Assembly (NCBI GenBank): GCA_030827135.1
Contig: JAURFE010000003.1
Coordinates: forward strand, 138,923-202,922
Reading direction: 5' to 3'
Source: Vicinamibacterales bacterium
Lineage (GTDB): Bacteria; Acidobacteriota; Vicinamibacteria; Vicinamibacterales; SCN-69-37
Length of the DNA stretch: 64,000 bases
Made by a program: the position numbers and the translations under genes
Notes under the pieces: generated by a model
What the model saw: the letters and a program-made list of their open reading frames with translations, nothing else
What the model was told of the DNA's origin: nothing
Databases searched by the model: none
Part shown: positions 9,372 through 19,155 of the stretch, piece by piece
Layout of the letters: each line of letters begins with the position of its first letter
How positions within the stretch are numbered: position 1 is the stretch's first letter

Positions 9372-9398
9372 AACGACCCAATCGCCCATCCGGGCGCG

Positions 9399-10199
9399 TC
9401 AGCGCGAAGCGCTCCAGTTTGCGCCTTTGATCGATTTGCCGTCGGCGGAGACCGTACCCGTATACGTGGTGCCGCCCGCCGTGAAGGCGATCGAGGTGCC
9501 GTTGAGTTTGCCTTCAGTGATGGCCACCGCCCCCATCGTGCCCGTCACGTTCTGGAACTTCTGATTCAACGTCAGCGCCTGCCCGTTCATCGTCCACTTG
9601 CCGTTCACCTTGGCGGGAACGATCCAGAGGTGGGCAGTGCACCAGGACACACAGTCTTCGGAGACGCGACGCGTTTCGTCCGGCACCCACTCATCTTCGC
9701 CCGAGCCCATCATGAACGTGTTGGACACGATGCGCGTACCTGGGCGCATGTCGAGGATTTGCGGACGAATCCGCAGGTTGATGTCGGGCAGCAGGAACAG
9801 CGTTAGCACGTTGGCCTGCGAGAAGTCCGTCTTGAAGAGATCGGCCTGGCGGAACACGGCGCGATCGCTGACGCCGGCGGCCTTTGCGTTCTCGACCGAG
9901 AGCGCCACCATGTCCGGGTTGTACTCGATGCCGAGCGCGCGCGCGCCACGCTTCGCGGCGGTGATGACCGTGCGGCCGTCACCCGACCCGAGGTCGATGT
10001 GGTAATCCTCTTTGGTGAGCTTCGCCATGTTGAGCATCAGCTCAACGGTTTCCTGCGGCGTCGGCACCCAGACCACGTCCTTGCCGGCCTGACCCGATCG
10101 GGGTTCAAACTTCTGCTGCGCCTCCACACCCTGCACCAGGGCCGCCACGAGGACCGCCGCCAATGCTCCAAACACTATCTGTCGTCCGTACTGTCGCAT
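9399..10199 (-). CDS. Exported SAM-dependent methyltransferase-fold protein
   Basis: A 266-residue protein combining an apparent signal peptide (hydrophobic core about residues 9-24, ending GVEAQQ) with a class I methyltransferase domain. The SAM-binding motif I reads YHIDLGSGDGRTVITAAKRG at about residues 66-85, followed by an acidic motif II (LGIEYNPDM). The last ~75 residues form a separate Gly/Thr/Asn-rich beta-type segment. Family members with VWVPTPQETVELML before motif I are annotated as class I methyltransferases. SAM is not known to be present in the periplasm, so the export prediction and the fold conflict. Either the segment is a membrane anchor or the domain has another role. Confidence 0.75.
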   Translation of the reverse strand: MRQYGRQIVFGALAAVLVAALVQGVEAQQKFEPRSGQAGKDVVWVPTPQETVELMLNMAKLTKEDYHIDLGSGDGRTVITAAKRGARALGIEYNPDMVALSVENAKAAGVSDRAVFRQADLFKTDFSQANVLTLFLLPDINLRIRPQILDMRPGTRIVSNTFMMGSGEDEWVPDETRRVSEDCVSWCTAHLWIVPAKVNGKWTMNGQALTLNQKFQNVTGTMGAVAITEGKLNGTSIAFTAGGTTYTGTVSADGKSIKGANWSASR

Positions 10200-10242
10200 T
10201 TACCGAGTACCCCCAGTCGGGAATTGTAACTCCGAAGGCATA

Positions 10243-11367
10243 ATGTCCACGGCTATGATCCTCCGTACCCCCTATCCGGTTGTTTCCGCGTCCAGACTCA
10301 AAGCGAACATTCAGCGGATGCAGGCGCTGGCCACCCACGCCGGCGCCAGGCTGCGACCGCATGCGAAGACGCACAAGAGCCCGGTCATCGCGAAGATGCA
10401 GATCGCGGCGGGCGCGGTCGGCATTTGCTGCGCCAAACTCGGAGAAGCCGAAGTCTTTGCCGACCAGGGCATTACGGACATCCGGTTGCCCTACCCCATC
10501 CATCCGTCCAACGCCGATCGGGTACTCGCGCTCCTCGACCGCATCACGCTGTCGATCATCGTGGACGACGAGGAGGTGGCGAGAGACTGGTCCTCGGTGA
10601 TGAGTCGTGCGGGCAAGGTACTCAACATCCTCGTGAAGGTGGATGTGGGATTCCATCGCTGCGGGATGGACCCGGCAGCGCCCGATCTGGTTGAACGAAT
10701 CGGCCGGATCGCGAAGCTCCCCGGCCTGGCCTTCAGGGGCATTCTCAGCCATGCGGGCCACGCCTACCACGCGGGATCGCCGGCCGAGCTCGCGGCAATT
10801 GTGGCGACCGAGACGGAGATCATGGTCGGTCTCGCCGGGAAACTGCGCGCCGCAGGCGTGACTGTCGAAGAAGTCAGCGTCGGGTCGACGCCCACGGCGG
10901 CGCTCGCGCCAACGCAACGCGGCATCACGGAGATGCGGCCTGGCAATTACGTGTTTTTTGACCGAACCCAGGTCTCGCTCGGATCCGCGACGATCGCAAA
11001 CTGCGCGTTATTCGTCGTCGCCACGGTCGTGAGCCGGCCCGCACCGGACCGGGTGATTCTTGACTGCGGCAGCAAGACGCTGACCAATGACGGCGCACGG
11101 GGTTTTGCCGATGCGCCCGGGTACGGGCTGGTATTCATGTCGTCCGACGAAGACGTCCCGGAACCCGCGATTCTGGTCGAACGGCTGTCCGAGGAGCACG
11201 CGACCTGCCGTGTTCCTGCCGACTCCCCTCTTCGGCCCGGCGACCGCGTCCGGGTGCTCCCCAACCATGCCTGCACCGTGACCAATCTGATGGACTCGCT
11301 CGTGCTGGCCAACGAGGATGGGTCGATGAATCGGCTGCCCGTCGCCGCCCGTGGGCGAATCTGGTAG
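10243..11367 (+). CDS. D-threonine aldolase / D-serine dehydratase-type PLP enzyme
   Basis: A 374-residue fold-type III (alanine-racemase-like) PLP enzyme. The cofactor lysine lies in RPHAKTHKS at about residue 45. The C-terminal metal site typical of D-threonine aldolases and eukaryotic-type D-serine dehydratases appears as [11 protein letters not shown] near residue 345, with His and Cys as zinc or manganese ligands. Such enzymes cleave D-beta-hydroxy amino acids to glycine and an aldehyde, or deaminate D-serine; sequence does not choose between them. The start may be 10243 or the ATG at 10255. It is followed after 13 bases by a microcompartment shell gene, raising the possibility of an aldehyde-producing partner (inference). 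Confidence 0.82.
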   Translation: MSTAMILRTPYPVVSASRLKANIQRMQALATHAGARLRPHAKTHKSPVIAKMQIAAGAVGICCAKLGEAEVFADQGITDIRLPYPIHPSNADRVLALLDRITLSIIVDDEEVARDWSSVMSRAGKVLNILVKVDVGFHRCGMDPAAPDLVERIGRIAKLPGLAFRGILSHAGHAYHAGSPAELAAIVATETEIMVGLAGKLRAAGVTVEEVSVGSTPTAALAPTQRGITEMRPGNYVFFDRTQVSLGSATIANCALFVVATVVSRPAPDRVILDCGSKTLTNDGARGFADAPGYGLVFMSSDEDVPEPAILVERLSEEHATCRVPADSPLRPGDRVRVLPNHACTVTNLMDSLVLANEDGSMNRLPVAARGRIW

Positions 11368-11380
11368 AGTGGCAGCCGCG

Positions 11381-11674
11381 ATGACCCCAAAACCCGCACC
11401 GTCCGGAGACGCCCTGGGCATGGTCGAAACGCGCGGACTGGTTGGCATGATTGAGGCCGCCGACGCGATGGTCAAGACGGCCAACGTGACGTTTGTCGGC
11501 TACCAGAAAGTGGACGCCGGCCTCGTCACCGCCATCGTCCGCGGCGATGTCGCCTCGGTGAAGGCCGCGACGGACGCTGGCGCCGCTGCCGCGCGCAAGG
11601 TCGGCGAACTCGTTGGCGTGCACGTCATTCCGCGCCCGGCCGACGACGTGTCGGATATCTTCCCGATCGAATAA
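11381..11674 (+). CDS. Bacterial microcompartment shell protein, BMC-H type
   Basis: A 97-residue single-domain BMC protein that would form the hexameric tiles of a microcompartment facet. The match runs the whole length: [20 protein letters not shown], then [20 protein letters not shown], then the long helix and the VGVHVIPRP end strand followed by the DVSDIFP tail. The pore loop position that is usually GSG or GGG reads KVDAGL, putting an acidic residue near the central pore. Start at 11381: the frame opens at 11351, but the ten extra residues overlap the upstream gene and lack family character. No other shell protein, vertex protein or signature enzyme lies in the window. Probably co-transcribed with the PLP enzyme 13 bases upstream. 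Confidence 0.88.
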   Translation: MTPKPAPSGDALGMVETRGLVGMIEAADAMVKTANVTFVGYQKVDAGLVTAIVRGDVASVKAATDAGAAAARKVGELVGVHVIPRPADDVSDIFPIE

Positions 11675-11834
11675 CACGCGGTTCACAGTCCGCAGTCCGC
11701 AGGTGAAGTCGGTCCTGGGTGCCGCTCAGGGCGCACATGATCGTGGCCGCACCGACCGCAAGAGCCCATTACACGAAGCAGGCCCTGCTGTGCTCTATTC
11801 TGCTTCCCGCGCCGTGGTTCAATAGTCCCCACCG

Positions 11835-12240
<406 letters not shown>

Positions 12241-12254
<14 letters not shown>

Positions 12255-13806
12255 CCGGGGCCAGGCCGCGATCGACAAACACGATCAGATTCTTCGTCAG
12301 TGCCACGCGGTCCTGGTCGCGCAGGTACATCATGTGGCCTGATTCGTAGTACTTCAGCGTGATGTTGCGCTGCAGGCTCGCGGGGATACCGAGGTGCGAC
12401 ATCGTGAACTCGGCCGGAAAGAACGGCGTGGCCATGTCGTAGTACCCGTTTTCAACCTGGACGACCATGTGCGGATTGGCCACCATCGCCTGCACAAGAT
12501 CACCCTGCACATTCGGTGCGCTCGGGAAGAACCCGCGGCCGCCGGCCTGACGCACCCAGTTCCATCGGCCACCGGCGCCATTGGTGTTGAGATAGGGGCG
12601 GTCCCCGCCGAACTTGAGCACCTCGCGCGTGAAGTGGTTCACCGCCGCGGTGTATGCGCTGCCGACCGCCGCGTTGAACGGATCGTTCTCAGCATTCTCT
12701 GTCAGCTGGTTGACGGTGTCGCCGGCAAAGCGCGCATCAATGCGCCCGGCGGTCAGCCGGCGTGTCCGCATCAACTCCGCATTGAACTGCCCGAGCGTCG
12801 GCCGCAGGTTGGCGCGCTTCAGGTAGTCCTCCGGAAGCCCCGTGAACGTCGAGAGTTTTTTCGCAACGGCGGTCATCTCCGCTTCGCTCAGGGCCGACCC
12901 CTTCATCAACGCCGCGGCATACTCGGAGGTGGCGTACCGGCGCGCGTCTTCCAGCAGCTGTTCCAACGATGCCGGCTTGTTCTGCAGCACGCCGTGGTAC
13001 CACGCGACCGCTGCGTAACTGGGCAGGTAGTAGATGTAGGGCCGGTCGTCACCAGGCGCAAACGTGATGGTTGAGAGGTCGAGCACCATCGACAGCAGAT
13101 TCAGACCGTTCAGGTGCACGCCGCGCTGCTGGAGCAGGTTGGCGACCACAGCGCCACGGAACGTCCCGTAGCTCTCGCCGATGATGAACTTCGGTGAATT
13201 CCAGCGGCCGTTGCGGCTGAGCCACGTGGTGATGAACTGCGTGAACGCCGCGGCATCCTCATCGACGCCGTAGAAGTCCCGCTCGGCACCGCGCCCCACA
13301 ATGCGGCTGAACCCGGTCCCCATTGCGTCGATGAACACCAGGTCACTCCGATGCAGCATCGTCTCCTCGTTGTCCACGATCTGATAGGGCGCCGGCGGCG
13401 TGTACTGCCCGTTGACCGTCACGACGCGCTTCGGACCAACCGACCCCATATGCAGCCACATCGACGCTGAGCCGGGGCCGCCGTTGAAGAGGAACGTCAC
13501 CGGGCGCGTGCTCTTGTCCTGCACGTCGCTGCGGACATATGAGACGGAGTACATCAGCCCGAGCGTCTCACCCGCGTCGTTCTTGATGGCGGTCGTGCCT
13601 GCCATCGCGTTGTAGGGAATCGACTGGTTTCCCAGCTTCATCGTGTGCGACGTCTGGGACCACTCTTCGGCGGGCACCGCTGCAGGGGCCGGAGCCTGCG
13701 CAGCCGCCTGCGCCCTCACGGGGGCACTGCCCCGCCAGGACGGGATGGCGATGACGATGGCGAACGTGAAGGAAGCGACGATGGCGAGTCGGAGGCGGGT
13801 GCGCAT
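12241..13806 (-). CDS. Exported S10 family serine carboxypeptidase
   Basis: A 521-residue secreted peptidase that removes C-terminal residues from peptides. An N-terminal signal (hydrophobic core about residues 8-22, then an Ala/Gln/Pro-rich spacer) precedes the catalytic domain. [17 protein letters not shown] near residue 105 forms the oxyanion region. The nucleophile motif is GESYGTFRG at about residue 210. The catalytic Asp is in [11 protein letters not shown] near 455 and the His in ESGHMMYL near 492. All three catalytic residues are present, so it should be active. It is monocistronic by spacing, with a small hairpin at 13838-13857 upstream. Confidence 0.92.
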
Positions 13807-13837
13807 GGCCGATACTCTACACCGGCCATGCGATCAC

Positions 13838-13857
13838 AGCCGGGCTGAATCCCGGCT
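13838..13857. repeat. Short GC hairpin between S10 and M14 genes
   Basis: AGCCGGG (13838-13844) and CCCGGCT (13851-13857) form a 7-bp stem with a 6-base loop in the 62-base gap between the M14 stop and the S10 start, both on the minus strand. It may terminate the M14 transcript or protect its 3' end. A similar AGATTCCGGCTGCTCC string occurs upstream of the FAD oxidoreductases near 1839. Confidence 0.4.
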
Positions 13858-13868
13858 GCTCCGGGCGT

Positions 13869-16598
13869 TTACCGGAGAATGGCGTTGAACAGCACCTTGA
13901 AGGTGCCGAAGGTCTGCCCGCGCCACTGGGGGCGGAAGCCAATCAACACCACCCGGCCGTTGCCGTGCTGCACTTCCACCGCCGCGGCCTTGCCGCGCAG
14001 GAGCGAGTCGCCGAGAAGGTAGCCTGACGCGAGCAGCTCCCCTTCGGCCGCGTACGTGGCAAGCATCGCGCCCTTGAATCCCTCGAGCGTCTCAAACGCG
14101 GGGCTGCCGTTGAAGAACACGTGCCCGTCAGGCGCAAAACCAGCCATCACGGGATGTGTCGTCTCAACCTTCACATTGAGCAACGACCCTGCCGCAAAAA
14201 ACTCCTGCCGACCGACCCCCTGCAGCACGTTGCGCACGGGCAGCTTCAGGTGCTCGATCGCAAACGCGGTGCTCCGGTTCAGCGCGACAAGTGTGCCACC
14301 GGCCCGGACGAAGTCGTCGATCGCTTTCACCCGCGCCGCATCCGGCGACGGCCCTGCTTCCGCTGAGCCCGCCGAAGTGGCACCACCGCGTCCCCCTCGT
14401 CCGCCCGCTCCGAGCACGCCACGCGGTTCGTCAGTGATGACGATGGTGTCAAAGCGGTCGCGGAGGGGGCCCGTGGTCAGGTCGGCGTCGGTGAGCGCGG
14501 TGAACTCGAACTCGAACCGTTCGAGCACCCAGCGCGTCCATCCCTCGTCCATGCTCGCGTTGGGGCGGAACATCGCTACGCGCGGCTTTTTCATCGTGGT
14601 CGTCGGCACATCCGACCGGCGGAGGTGGACGCCGTTGACGTACATGCGGCTGAGAATGTCGCTGATGCGCACGCCGTCGATGCCGCCGAGCACGTAGTGC
14701 GCGGCGCGGTCCTGCGTCTCCGGCAGGTACGACACGGTGCCGCCGAGTTTCCAGATTTGATTGATCACGCGGAACGCGTTGACCTCGACGGGATTGATGG
14801 CCACGTAGGACGTCGGAGGATCGTTTTCGCGCGTGGCGGGCGCGAGGCCGACGCTGGCCGCGGGCGGCACGATGGCGGCAGCCACGGGATGGGAGTCAAA
14901 ACCAAGCCCGGGCGCGCTGTCGAACGGGGCCGCATCGGGCCCTTGCAACGAGTTGTATGGGACGGGTGGCGCGTTGGCCGGCACAGGAGTGCCCAGCGGC
15001 TTCAGCGCCTTGCGCAACTCGTCGGTCATCGGTTTGGTCAGCGTCACCATGTTGACGCCCATCGCCATCGGCAGCGTCCAGCCTGCGGCATCGTAGGGCT
15101 GCGCCGGCGCGCCACCAGGCGTCTCGCGGATGTCGGGGTATTTCTGGGGGTCGAGCACCGAACGCGCGAGTGCGATGAATTCCTGATCGGTCGGAATCAC
15201 CCACGACCCCTCGGGGAATTCCCGAAGGTCGATCGTGACGGCACTGGTCAGCTGGAAGACGCGGATGCCGCCAAACGCCAATCGTCGCAGCATCTCAACG
15301 GCCGCCACTGGATCACGCTGATACGCGGACACGATGTACGCGTACGGACCCGACGTGCGATGCTGCTCGATCTGCGCGACACCGGCCCGCCACCGGTTCA
15401 TCAGCAGGTTCTCTTTGAACCGCGCGGCGTAGTCGAGCACGCCCATCGACGCGCCGTGCATATACGCAATGGAATCGGCAAGGCCAAATTTTCCGCCTGG
15501 CCACGGGCTCGGATACAGGCTGCGCGGCTGCAGATCGCGGAACGCCGGACCAAAATCCGTCGCCGAGTACTCACGGGTCGCAGCCATGTTCGCGAGCGCG
15601 GTTTCGGTCCAGTACGCCGCCACGTTCTTGAAGATGGGCGCGTAGTCGATGTACCCGGGATACCACGCATCAAATGTGCCCATATGCGTCGCGCCCACAA
15701 GGCCACGTTCCTCCAGGTACTGCGCCATCGCCATGCCGATGGTGTTGACGGTGCGCGAAAGGATTGGCGGCGCGTGCAGGGCGATCGGTTCGGCAAACGG
15801 CGGCAGCCAGATGCGCGTCGGGAACGGCGATGTCTGATGGTGCACGTGCACGATCTGCGGCTCCCAGTGCCGCCACGCCTGCTCCATCACGCGCGACTCG
15901 ACCATGTTCAGCATGTACGCGTCGCGGTTGTTGTCGTGCCCGACGTATTCCTGATACAGACCCGGCATCGGCGCGCCTTCCGTGGGCGTGCCGACGTTTT
16001 TCATGTACCAGTCGGCCACCATCTGGTGCCCATCCGGGTTGATCGTCGGCCACAACATCACGATCACGTTGTCGAGAATGCGTGTCGTGTCCGCGTCGGT
16101 GCGCGTCAGCAGGTCATACGCCAACTGCAAGGTATGCTGCGGACCGGCGACTTCTGTGGAGTGCAGCCCCCCGTCGATGTGCACGATGGCCTTGCCTTCA
16201 ATCGCCAGCGCGCGCGCATCGGCTTCCGACAGACCTTCTGGTGATGCCAACCGGCGCGCGATTTCTCGATGTCGATCAACCTTCGCCAGGTTCGCAGGGC
16301 TGGAGATCAACGCGACGTGAAACGTCCGTCCCTGGGTGGACGTGCCCATCGGCAGCAGCGTCAGTTTGTCGCTCGCGCCGTCCAGCCGCTGAAAGTACTG
16401 AATCGTCTGCTCGTAGTTCGCCAGCTTGAACTCGGTGCCTGGCGCAAAGCCGATGACCGACGCCGGCGTCGGCACAACGGACTGGGCGACAAGCGCGGCG
16501 GGTGCGAGCAACGCGAGTGAAAGGAGGACGGCACGCTGCAACCCAGCGTGCCCTACGAACCCAACGCGCCCTACGTACGAAAAGCCCTTTGCAATCAT
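13869..16598 (-). CDS. Exported M14 family zinc carboxypeptidase-like protein
   Basis: A 909-residue secreted metallopeptidase. The signal peptide spans about residues 1-39 and ends LVAQS; its n-region is encoded by a copy of the dispersed hairpin repeat. The M14 domain follows. Zinc ligands are the H and E of GGLHSTEVAG (about residue 146) and a His in VHVHHQTSPFP (about 252); PTINPDGHQM near 183 is also typical. The remainder is a long C-terminal region ending in a glutamine-amidotransferase-like or beta domain, interrupted at about 724-750 by an RGG-type insert (GAGGRGGRGGATS). The start ATG overlaps the MerR gene stop (ATGA, 16595-16598), giving translational coupling. Confidence 0.88.
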   Translation of the reverse strand: MIAKGFSYVGRVGFVGHAGLQRAVLLSLALLAPAALVAQSVVPTPASVIGFAPGTEFKLANYEQTIQYFQRLDGASDKLTLLPMGTSTQGRTFHVALISSPANLAKVDRHREIARRLASPEGLSEADARALAIEGKAIVHIDGGLHSTEVAGPQHTLQLAYDLLTRTDADTTRILDNVIVMLWPTINPDGHQMVADWYMKNVGTPTEGAPMPGLYQEYVGHDNNRDAYMLNMVESRVMEQAWRHWEPQIVHVHHQTSPFPTRIWLPPFAEPIALHAPPILSRTVNTIGMAMAQYLEERGLVGATHMGTFDAWYPGYIDYAPIFKNVAAYWTETALANMAATREYSATDFGPAFRDLQPRSLYPSPWPGGKFGLADSIAYMHGASMGVLDYAARFKENLLMNRWRAGVAQIEQHRTSGPYAYIVSAYQRDPVAAVEMLRRLAFGGIRVFQLTSAVTIDLREFPEGSWVIPTDQEFIALARSVLDPQKYPDIRETPGGAPAQPYDAAGWTLPMAMGVNMVTLTKPMTDELRKALKPLGTPVPANAPPVPYNSLQGPDAAPFDSAPGLGFDSHPVAAAIVPPAASVGLAPATRENDPPTSYVAINPVEVNAFRVINQIWKLGGTVSYLPETQDRAAHYVLGGIDGVRISDILSRMYVNGVHLRRSDVPTTTMKKPRVAMFRPNASMDEGWTRWVLERFEFEFTALTDADLTTGPLRDRFDTIVITDEPRGVLGAGGRGGRGGATSAGSAEAGPSPDAARVKAIDDFVRAGGTLVALNRSTAFAIEHLKLPVRNVLQGVGRQEFFAAGSLLNVKVETTHPVMAGFAPDGHVFFNGSPAFETLEGFKGAMLATYAAEGELLASGYLLGDSLLRGKAAAVEVQHGNGRVVLIGFRPQWRGQTFGTFKVLFNAILR
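16530..16578. repeat. Dispersed hairpin repeat, copy within the M14 signal-peptide region
   Basis: GGCACGCT (16530-16537) pairs with AGCGTGCC (16545-16552), followed by the conserved CTACG tail. A second half copy (AACGCGCCCTACGTACG) follows at 16562-16578. Unlike the other copies, it lies inside a coding sequence, translated in the minus strand as part of the signal peptide n-region. Confidence 0.75.
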
Positions 16599-17068
16599 TC
16601 TTCTTTCCTTTTCGGCTTCCGCGCCACTTTCCGCTTGGCCTTGCCGTTCACCGGTTTGAGTTTCAGTGCGTCGCTGCCAAGCAGCGCCTGCATCGGATCC
16701 ACCAGCAGATCAAACACGTGCCCCTGCCTCGTTTGCAGAAACAGCCCGTTGCCGTCCGTCAGCAGCCGCAGATCCCCTGCATCATCCAGCGTCTCGGAGA
16801 GACGACGACGGAAGTATTCGCGGAGGGAGTCCATCATCAGCTTCAGTTTGGTGTTGTCGAAGCCGCGGCGGCGTAGGTCGGCCAGCGCAAGCAGTTCGAG
16901 CACATCCACCGGCGAGTAGCGGCGCTCGGTGAAGCCCCCCTGCGACGTGCGCCGTGGGGCGATCGACGGCTGGAAGACACGGGCCTCGTCCCACCACTGG
17001 AGTTGTCGGCCGGTGAGACCGGTCAGCGCCGCCACTTCACGGGCGGAATAGGACGTCTTGAGCTGCAT
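16595..17068 (-). CDS. MerR family transcriptional regulator
   Basis: A 157-residue DNA-binding protein with an N-terminal MerR-type winged helix: YSAREVAALTGLTGRQLQWW (residues 7-26) is the helix-turn-helix, and RRYSPVDVLELLALADLRRR at about 50-69 is the wing and following helix. The C-terminal part is a helical dimerisation region followed by a Lys/Arg-rich tail (KAKRKVARKPKRKEE). It has no metal-binding Cys set, so its signal is unknown. The gene overlaps the downstream M14 peptidase by 4 bases, making the peptidase its most likely partner or target. Confidence 0.85.
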   Translation of the reverse strand: MQLKTSYSAREVAALTGLTGRQLQWWDEARVFQPSIAPRRTSQGGFTERRYSPVDVLELLALADLRRRGFDNTKLKLMMDSLREYFRRRLSETLDDAGDLRLLTDGNGLFLQTRQGHVFDLLVDPMQALLGSDALKLKPVNGKAKRKVARKPKRKEE

Positions 17069-17083
17069 ACCGTGACGGTAAGT

Positions 17084-17365
17084 CTACCGTGCGGCGGCGT
17101 CTGACGCCCGGGCGCCGGCCAGGTCCAGTTCGGTGACACCACCCTCGCTGTGCGTGGACCAGGTGACGGTCACGTGCCGGTAGCTGATCAGCAGGTCGGG
17201 GTGATGGTCGGCGGCCTCGGCATCAAAGGCCAGCCGGGTGGCGAACGCGATCGCATCGGGGAACGACGCGAAGGTGTACTGGCGGACCAGAGCCTTGCCG
17301 TCGAGCACCCACCCGGGAAGATTCCGCAAAGCGCTGTGAATAGCGTCGACTGAAAGTAGTGGCAT
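17084..17365 (-). CDS. phhB: Pterin-4a-carbinolamine dehydratase
   Basis: A 93-residue protein matching 4a-hydroxytetrahydrobiopterin dehydratase, which regenerates the pterin cofactor of aromatic amino acid hydroxylases. The diagnostic motif AADHHPDLLISYRHVTVTW (about residues 49-67) contains the active-site His pair, and THSEGGVTELD follows. Length is normal for the family (about 95-105). I start at the ATG at 17365 (MPLLSVDAI); the longer upstream frame has no similarity. The gene lies 15 bases beyond the start of merR in the same direction and is divergent from the AbgT transporter. Confidence 0.88.
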   Translation of the reverse strand: MPLLSVDAIHSALRNLPGWVLDGKALVRQYTFASFPDAIAFATRLAFDAEAADHHPDLLISYRHVTVTWSTHSEGGVTELDLAGARASDAAAR

Positions 17366-17592
17366 GGCTATCAGTCTACGGCCGTCCGCGCGGCATTTTT
17401 CGAGCGCATCCTGACCCCGCGCGAGTGGCCCACCGTGACCCCCACTTTGCGGCGGTCGGATACTCGGGACCAACAGCGCTTTTCGACAAGTGCCTGGCGG
17501 CTTTCCAGGTGGTCGGCAGCACGCTGGCCCCGCGCCGATAGCGGCGCGCTGCGGACGGTCGGGTATGCTTGCGCATTCGAGGAGAGCCCCAC

Positions 17593-19116
17593 ATGCGCAA
17601 ACGCCCGATTGATCGATTCCTGAACGGCATCGAGACCGCCGGCAACAAGCTGCCCGACCCCGCGATCCTGTTTGCGATCGCGTTGCTCCTGGTCTGGGTG
17701 CTGTCGGCGATCCTCTCGCCGATCGCGTTTACAGAAATTGATCCGCGCAATCAGCAGCCGATTCAGGTGCAGAACCTGCTGTCCGGCGCCGCGCTCGCCG
17801 CGTGGCTGGCCAACATGGTGAACGTGTTCGTCACGTTCCCTCCACTCGGCGTCGTGCTCGTCGCCCTGCTGGGTGTCGGCGTGGCTGAATCCGTCGGGTT
17901 CCTGAACGCAGGCCTCAAGTGGATGCTCAATCTCACGCCGAAGGCCCTGCTGACGCCGATGCTCGTCCTCGTGGCGTGCCTCAGTCACACGGCGACCGAC
18001 GCGGGGTATGTGCTCGTGATTCCGCTGGGCGGCGTGATCTTCTACACCGCCGGCCGCCACCCCCTCGCCGGAATCGCCGCCGCGTTCGCCGGTGTCTCCG
18101 GCGGCTTCAGCGCCAACCTGATTCCGTCCGGCATCGACCCACTGCTGCAGGGCTTCACACAGTCGGCGGCGCAACTCATCGATTCCGCGCGCATGGTGAA
18201 CCCGCTGTCGAACTGGTACTTCACCGGAGCCTCGACACTTCTGGTCATGCTCATCGGCTGGTACCTGACCGATCGCATCGTCGAACCCCGCCTGCAGGCG
18301 CTGGCTGTTGATGGCGACACCAAGGACATGCCGACACTTGAACCGCTGACACCTGCCGAGTCGCGCGGCCTGCGCGTCGGAGGCCTGGCGATGATCATCG
18401 GCGTCGCGTTGCTCACCTGGTGGGCAATGCCCGGCGGCTCCCCCCTGCGGGCGCCGGATGGACAGATCACATCGTTTCAGGCGCCACTCATGCGGTCGAT
18501 CGTCCCGCTCATCTTCCTGCTCTTCCTCTTCCCTGCCATTGCGTACGGCATCGCCGCCAGGACTGTGACGTCGTCGAAGGACGTCATCGGCGGCATGTCC
18601 AAATCCATGAGCACCATGGGCTACTACATCGTCATGGCCTTTTTCGCCGCGATGTTTACGGATGCGTTTGGACGATCAAACCTTGGTGCGCTGCTGGCGC
18701 TGAAGGGTGCGGCGTTTCTGCAGGCACTCGACATGCCGGGCCAGGTCACTATTGGCGGCATCATCCTGGTAACCGCATCGGTCAACCTGCTGATCGGATC
18801 GGCGTCGGCAAAGTGGGCTCTGCTCGCACCGATCTTCGTGCCGATGCTGATGCAGGTCGGCCTGTCGCCGGAACTCACACAGGCGGCATATCGCATTGGT
18901 GACTCGAGTACAAACATCATTACGCCGTTGATGCCGTACTTCCCGCTCGTAGTGGTCTTCTGCCAGCGCTATGTGCGCGGCGCAGGCATCGGTACCCTGG
19001 TCTCGATGATGTTGCCCTACTCGCTCACGTTCATCCTGGTGTGGACGATGTTCCTGCTGGCGTTCTGGGGCCTGGGTTTGCCGCTGGGAGTACAGAGCAC
19101 CTACGTGTACCCGTAG
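17593..19116 (+). CDS. AbgT family transporter (p-aminobenzoyl-glutamate type)
   Basis: A 507-residue polytopic inner-membrane protein of the AbgT family, whose members import p-aminobenzoyl-glutamate or export sulfonamides. The N-terminus PIDRFLNGIETAGNKLPDPA is the typical family start, followed by about 12 hydrophobic segments. Conserved pieces include LVACLSHTATDAGYVLVIPL near residue 130 and RIGDSSTNIITPLMPYFPL near 435. The start at 17593 has GGAGAG 8 bases upstream; the frame from 17569 is a spurious extension. The divergent neighbour is a pterin dehydratase, which may point to a shared folate/pterin theme. Confidence 0.9.
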   Translation: MRKRPIDRFLNGIETAGNKLPDPAILFAIALLLVWVLSAILSPIAFTEIDPRNQQPIQVQNLLSGAALAAWLANMVNVFVTFPPLGVVLVALLGVGVAESVGFLNAGLKWMLNLTPKALLTPMLVLVACLSHTATDAGYVLVIPLGGVIFYTAGRHPLAGIAAAFAGVSGGFSANLIPSGIDPLLQGFTQSAAQLIDSARMVNPLSNWYFTGASTLLVMLIGWYLTDRIVEPRLQALAVDGDTKDMPTLEPLTPAESRGLRVGGLAMIIGVALLTWWAMPGGSPLRAPDGQITSFQAPLMRSIVPLIFLLFLFPAIAYGIAARTVTSSKDVIGGMSKSMSTMGYYIVMAFFAAMFTDAFGRSNLGALLALKGAAFLQALDMPGQVTIGGIILVTASVNLLIGSASAKWALLAPIFVPMLMQVGLSPELTQAAYRIGDSSTNIITPLMPYFPLVVVFCQRYVRGAGIGTLVSMMLPYSLTFILVWTMFLLAFWGLGLPLGVQSTYVYP

Positions 19117-19155
19117 ACCTTTGGGGTCCAGGGTCCAGAAGTTTAGAGTGCGCGC

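Noticed and set aside
11675-11834. Thiamine (THI-box) riboswitch before yjbQ
   Set aside because: No recognisable CTGAGA-type conserved core in the 160-base gap.
14625-16244. Plus-strand open frame of 539 codons opposite the M14 peptidase
   Set aside because: Antisense shadow of a gene with complete zinc ligands; no signal, motif or plausible start site.
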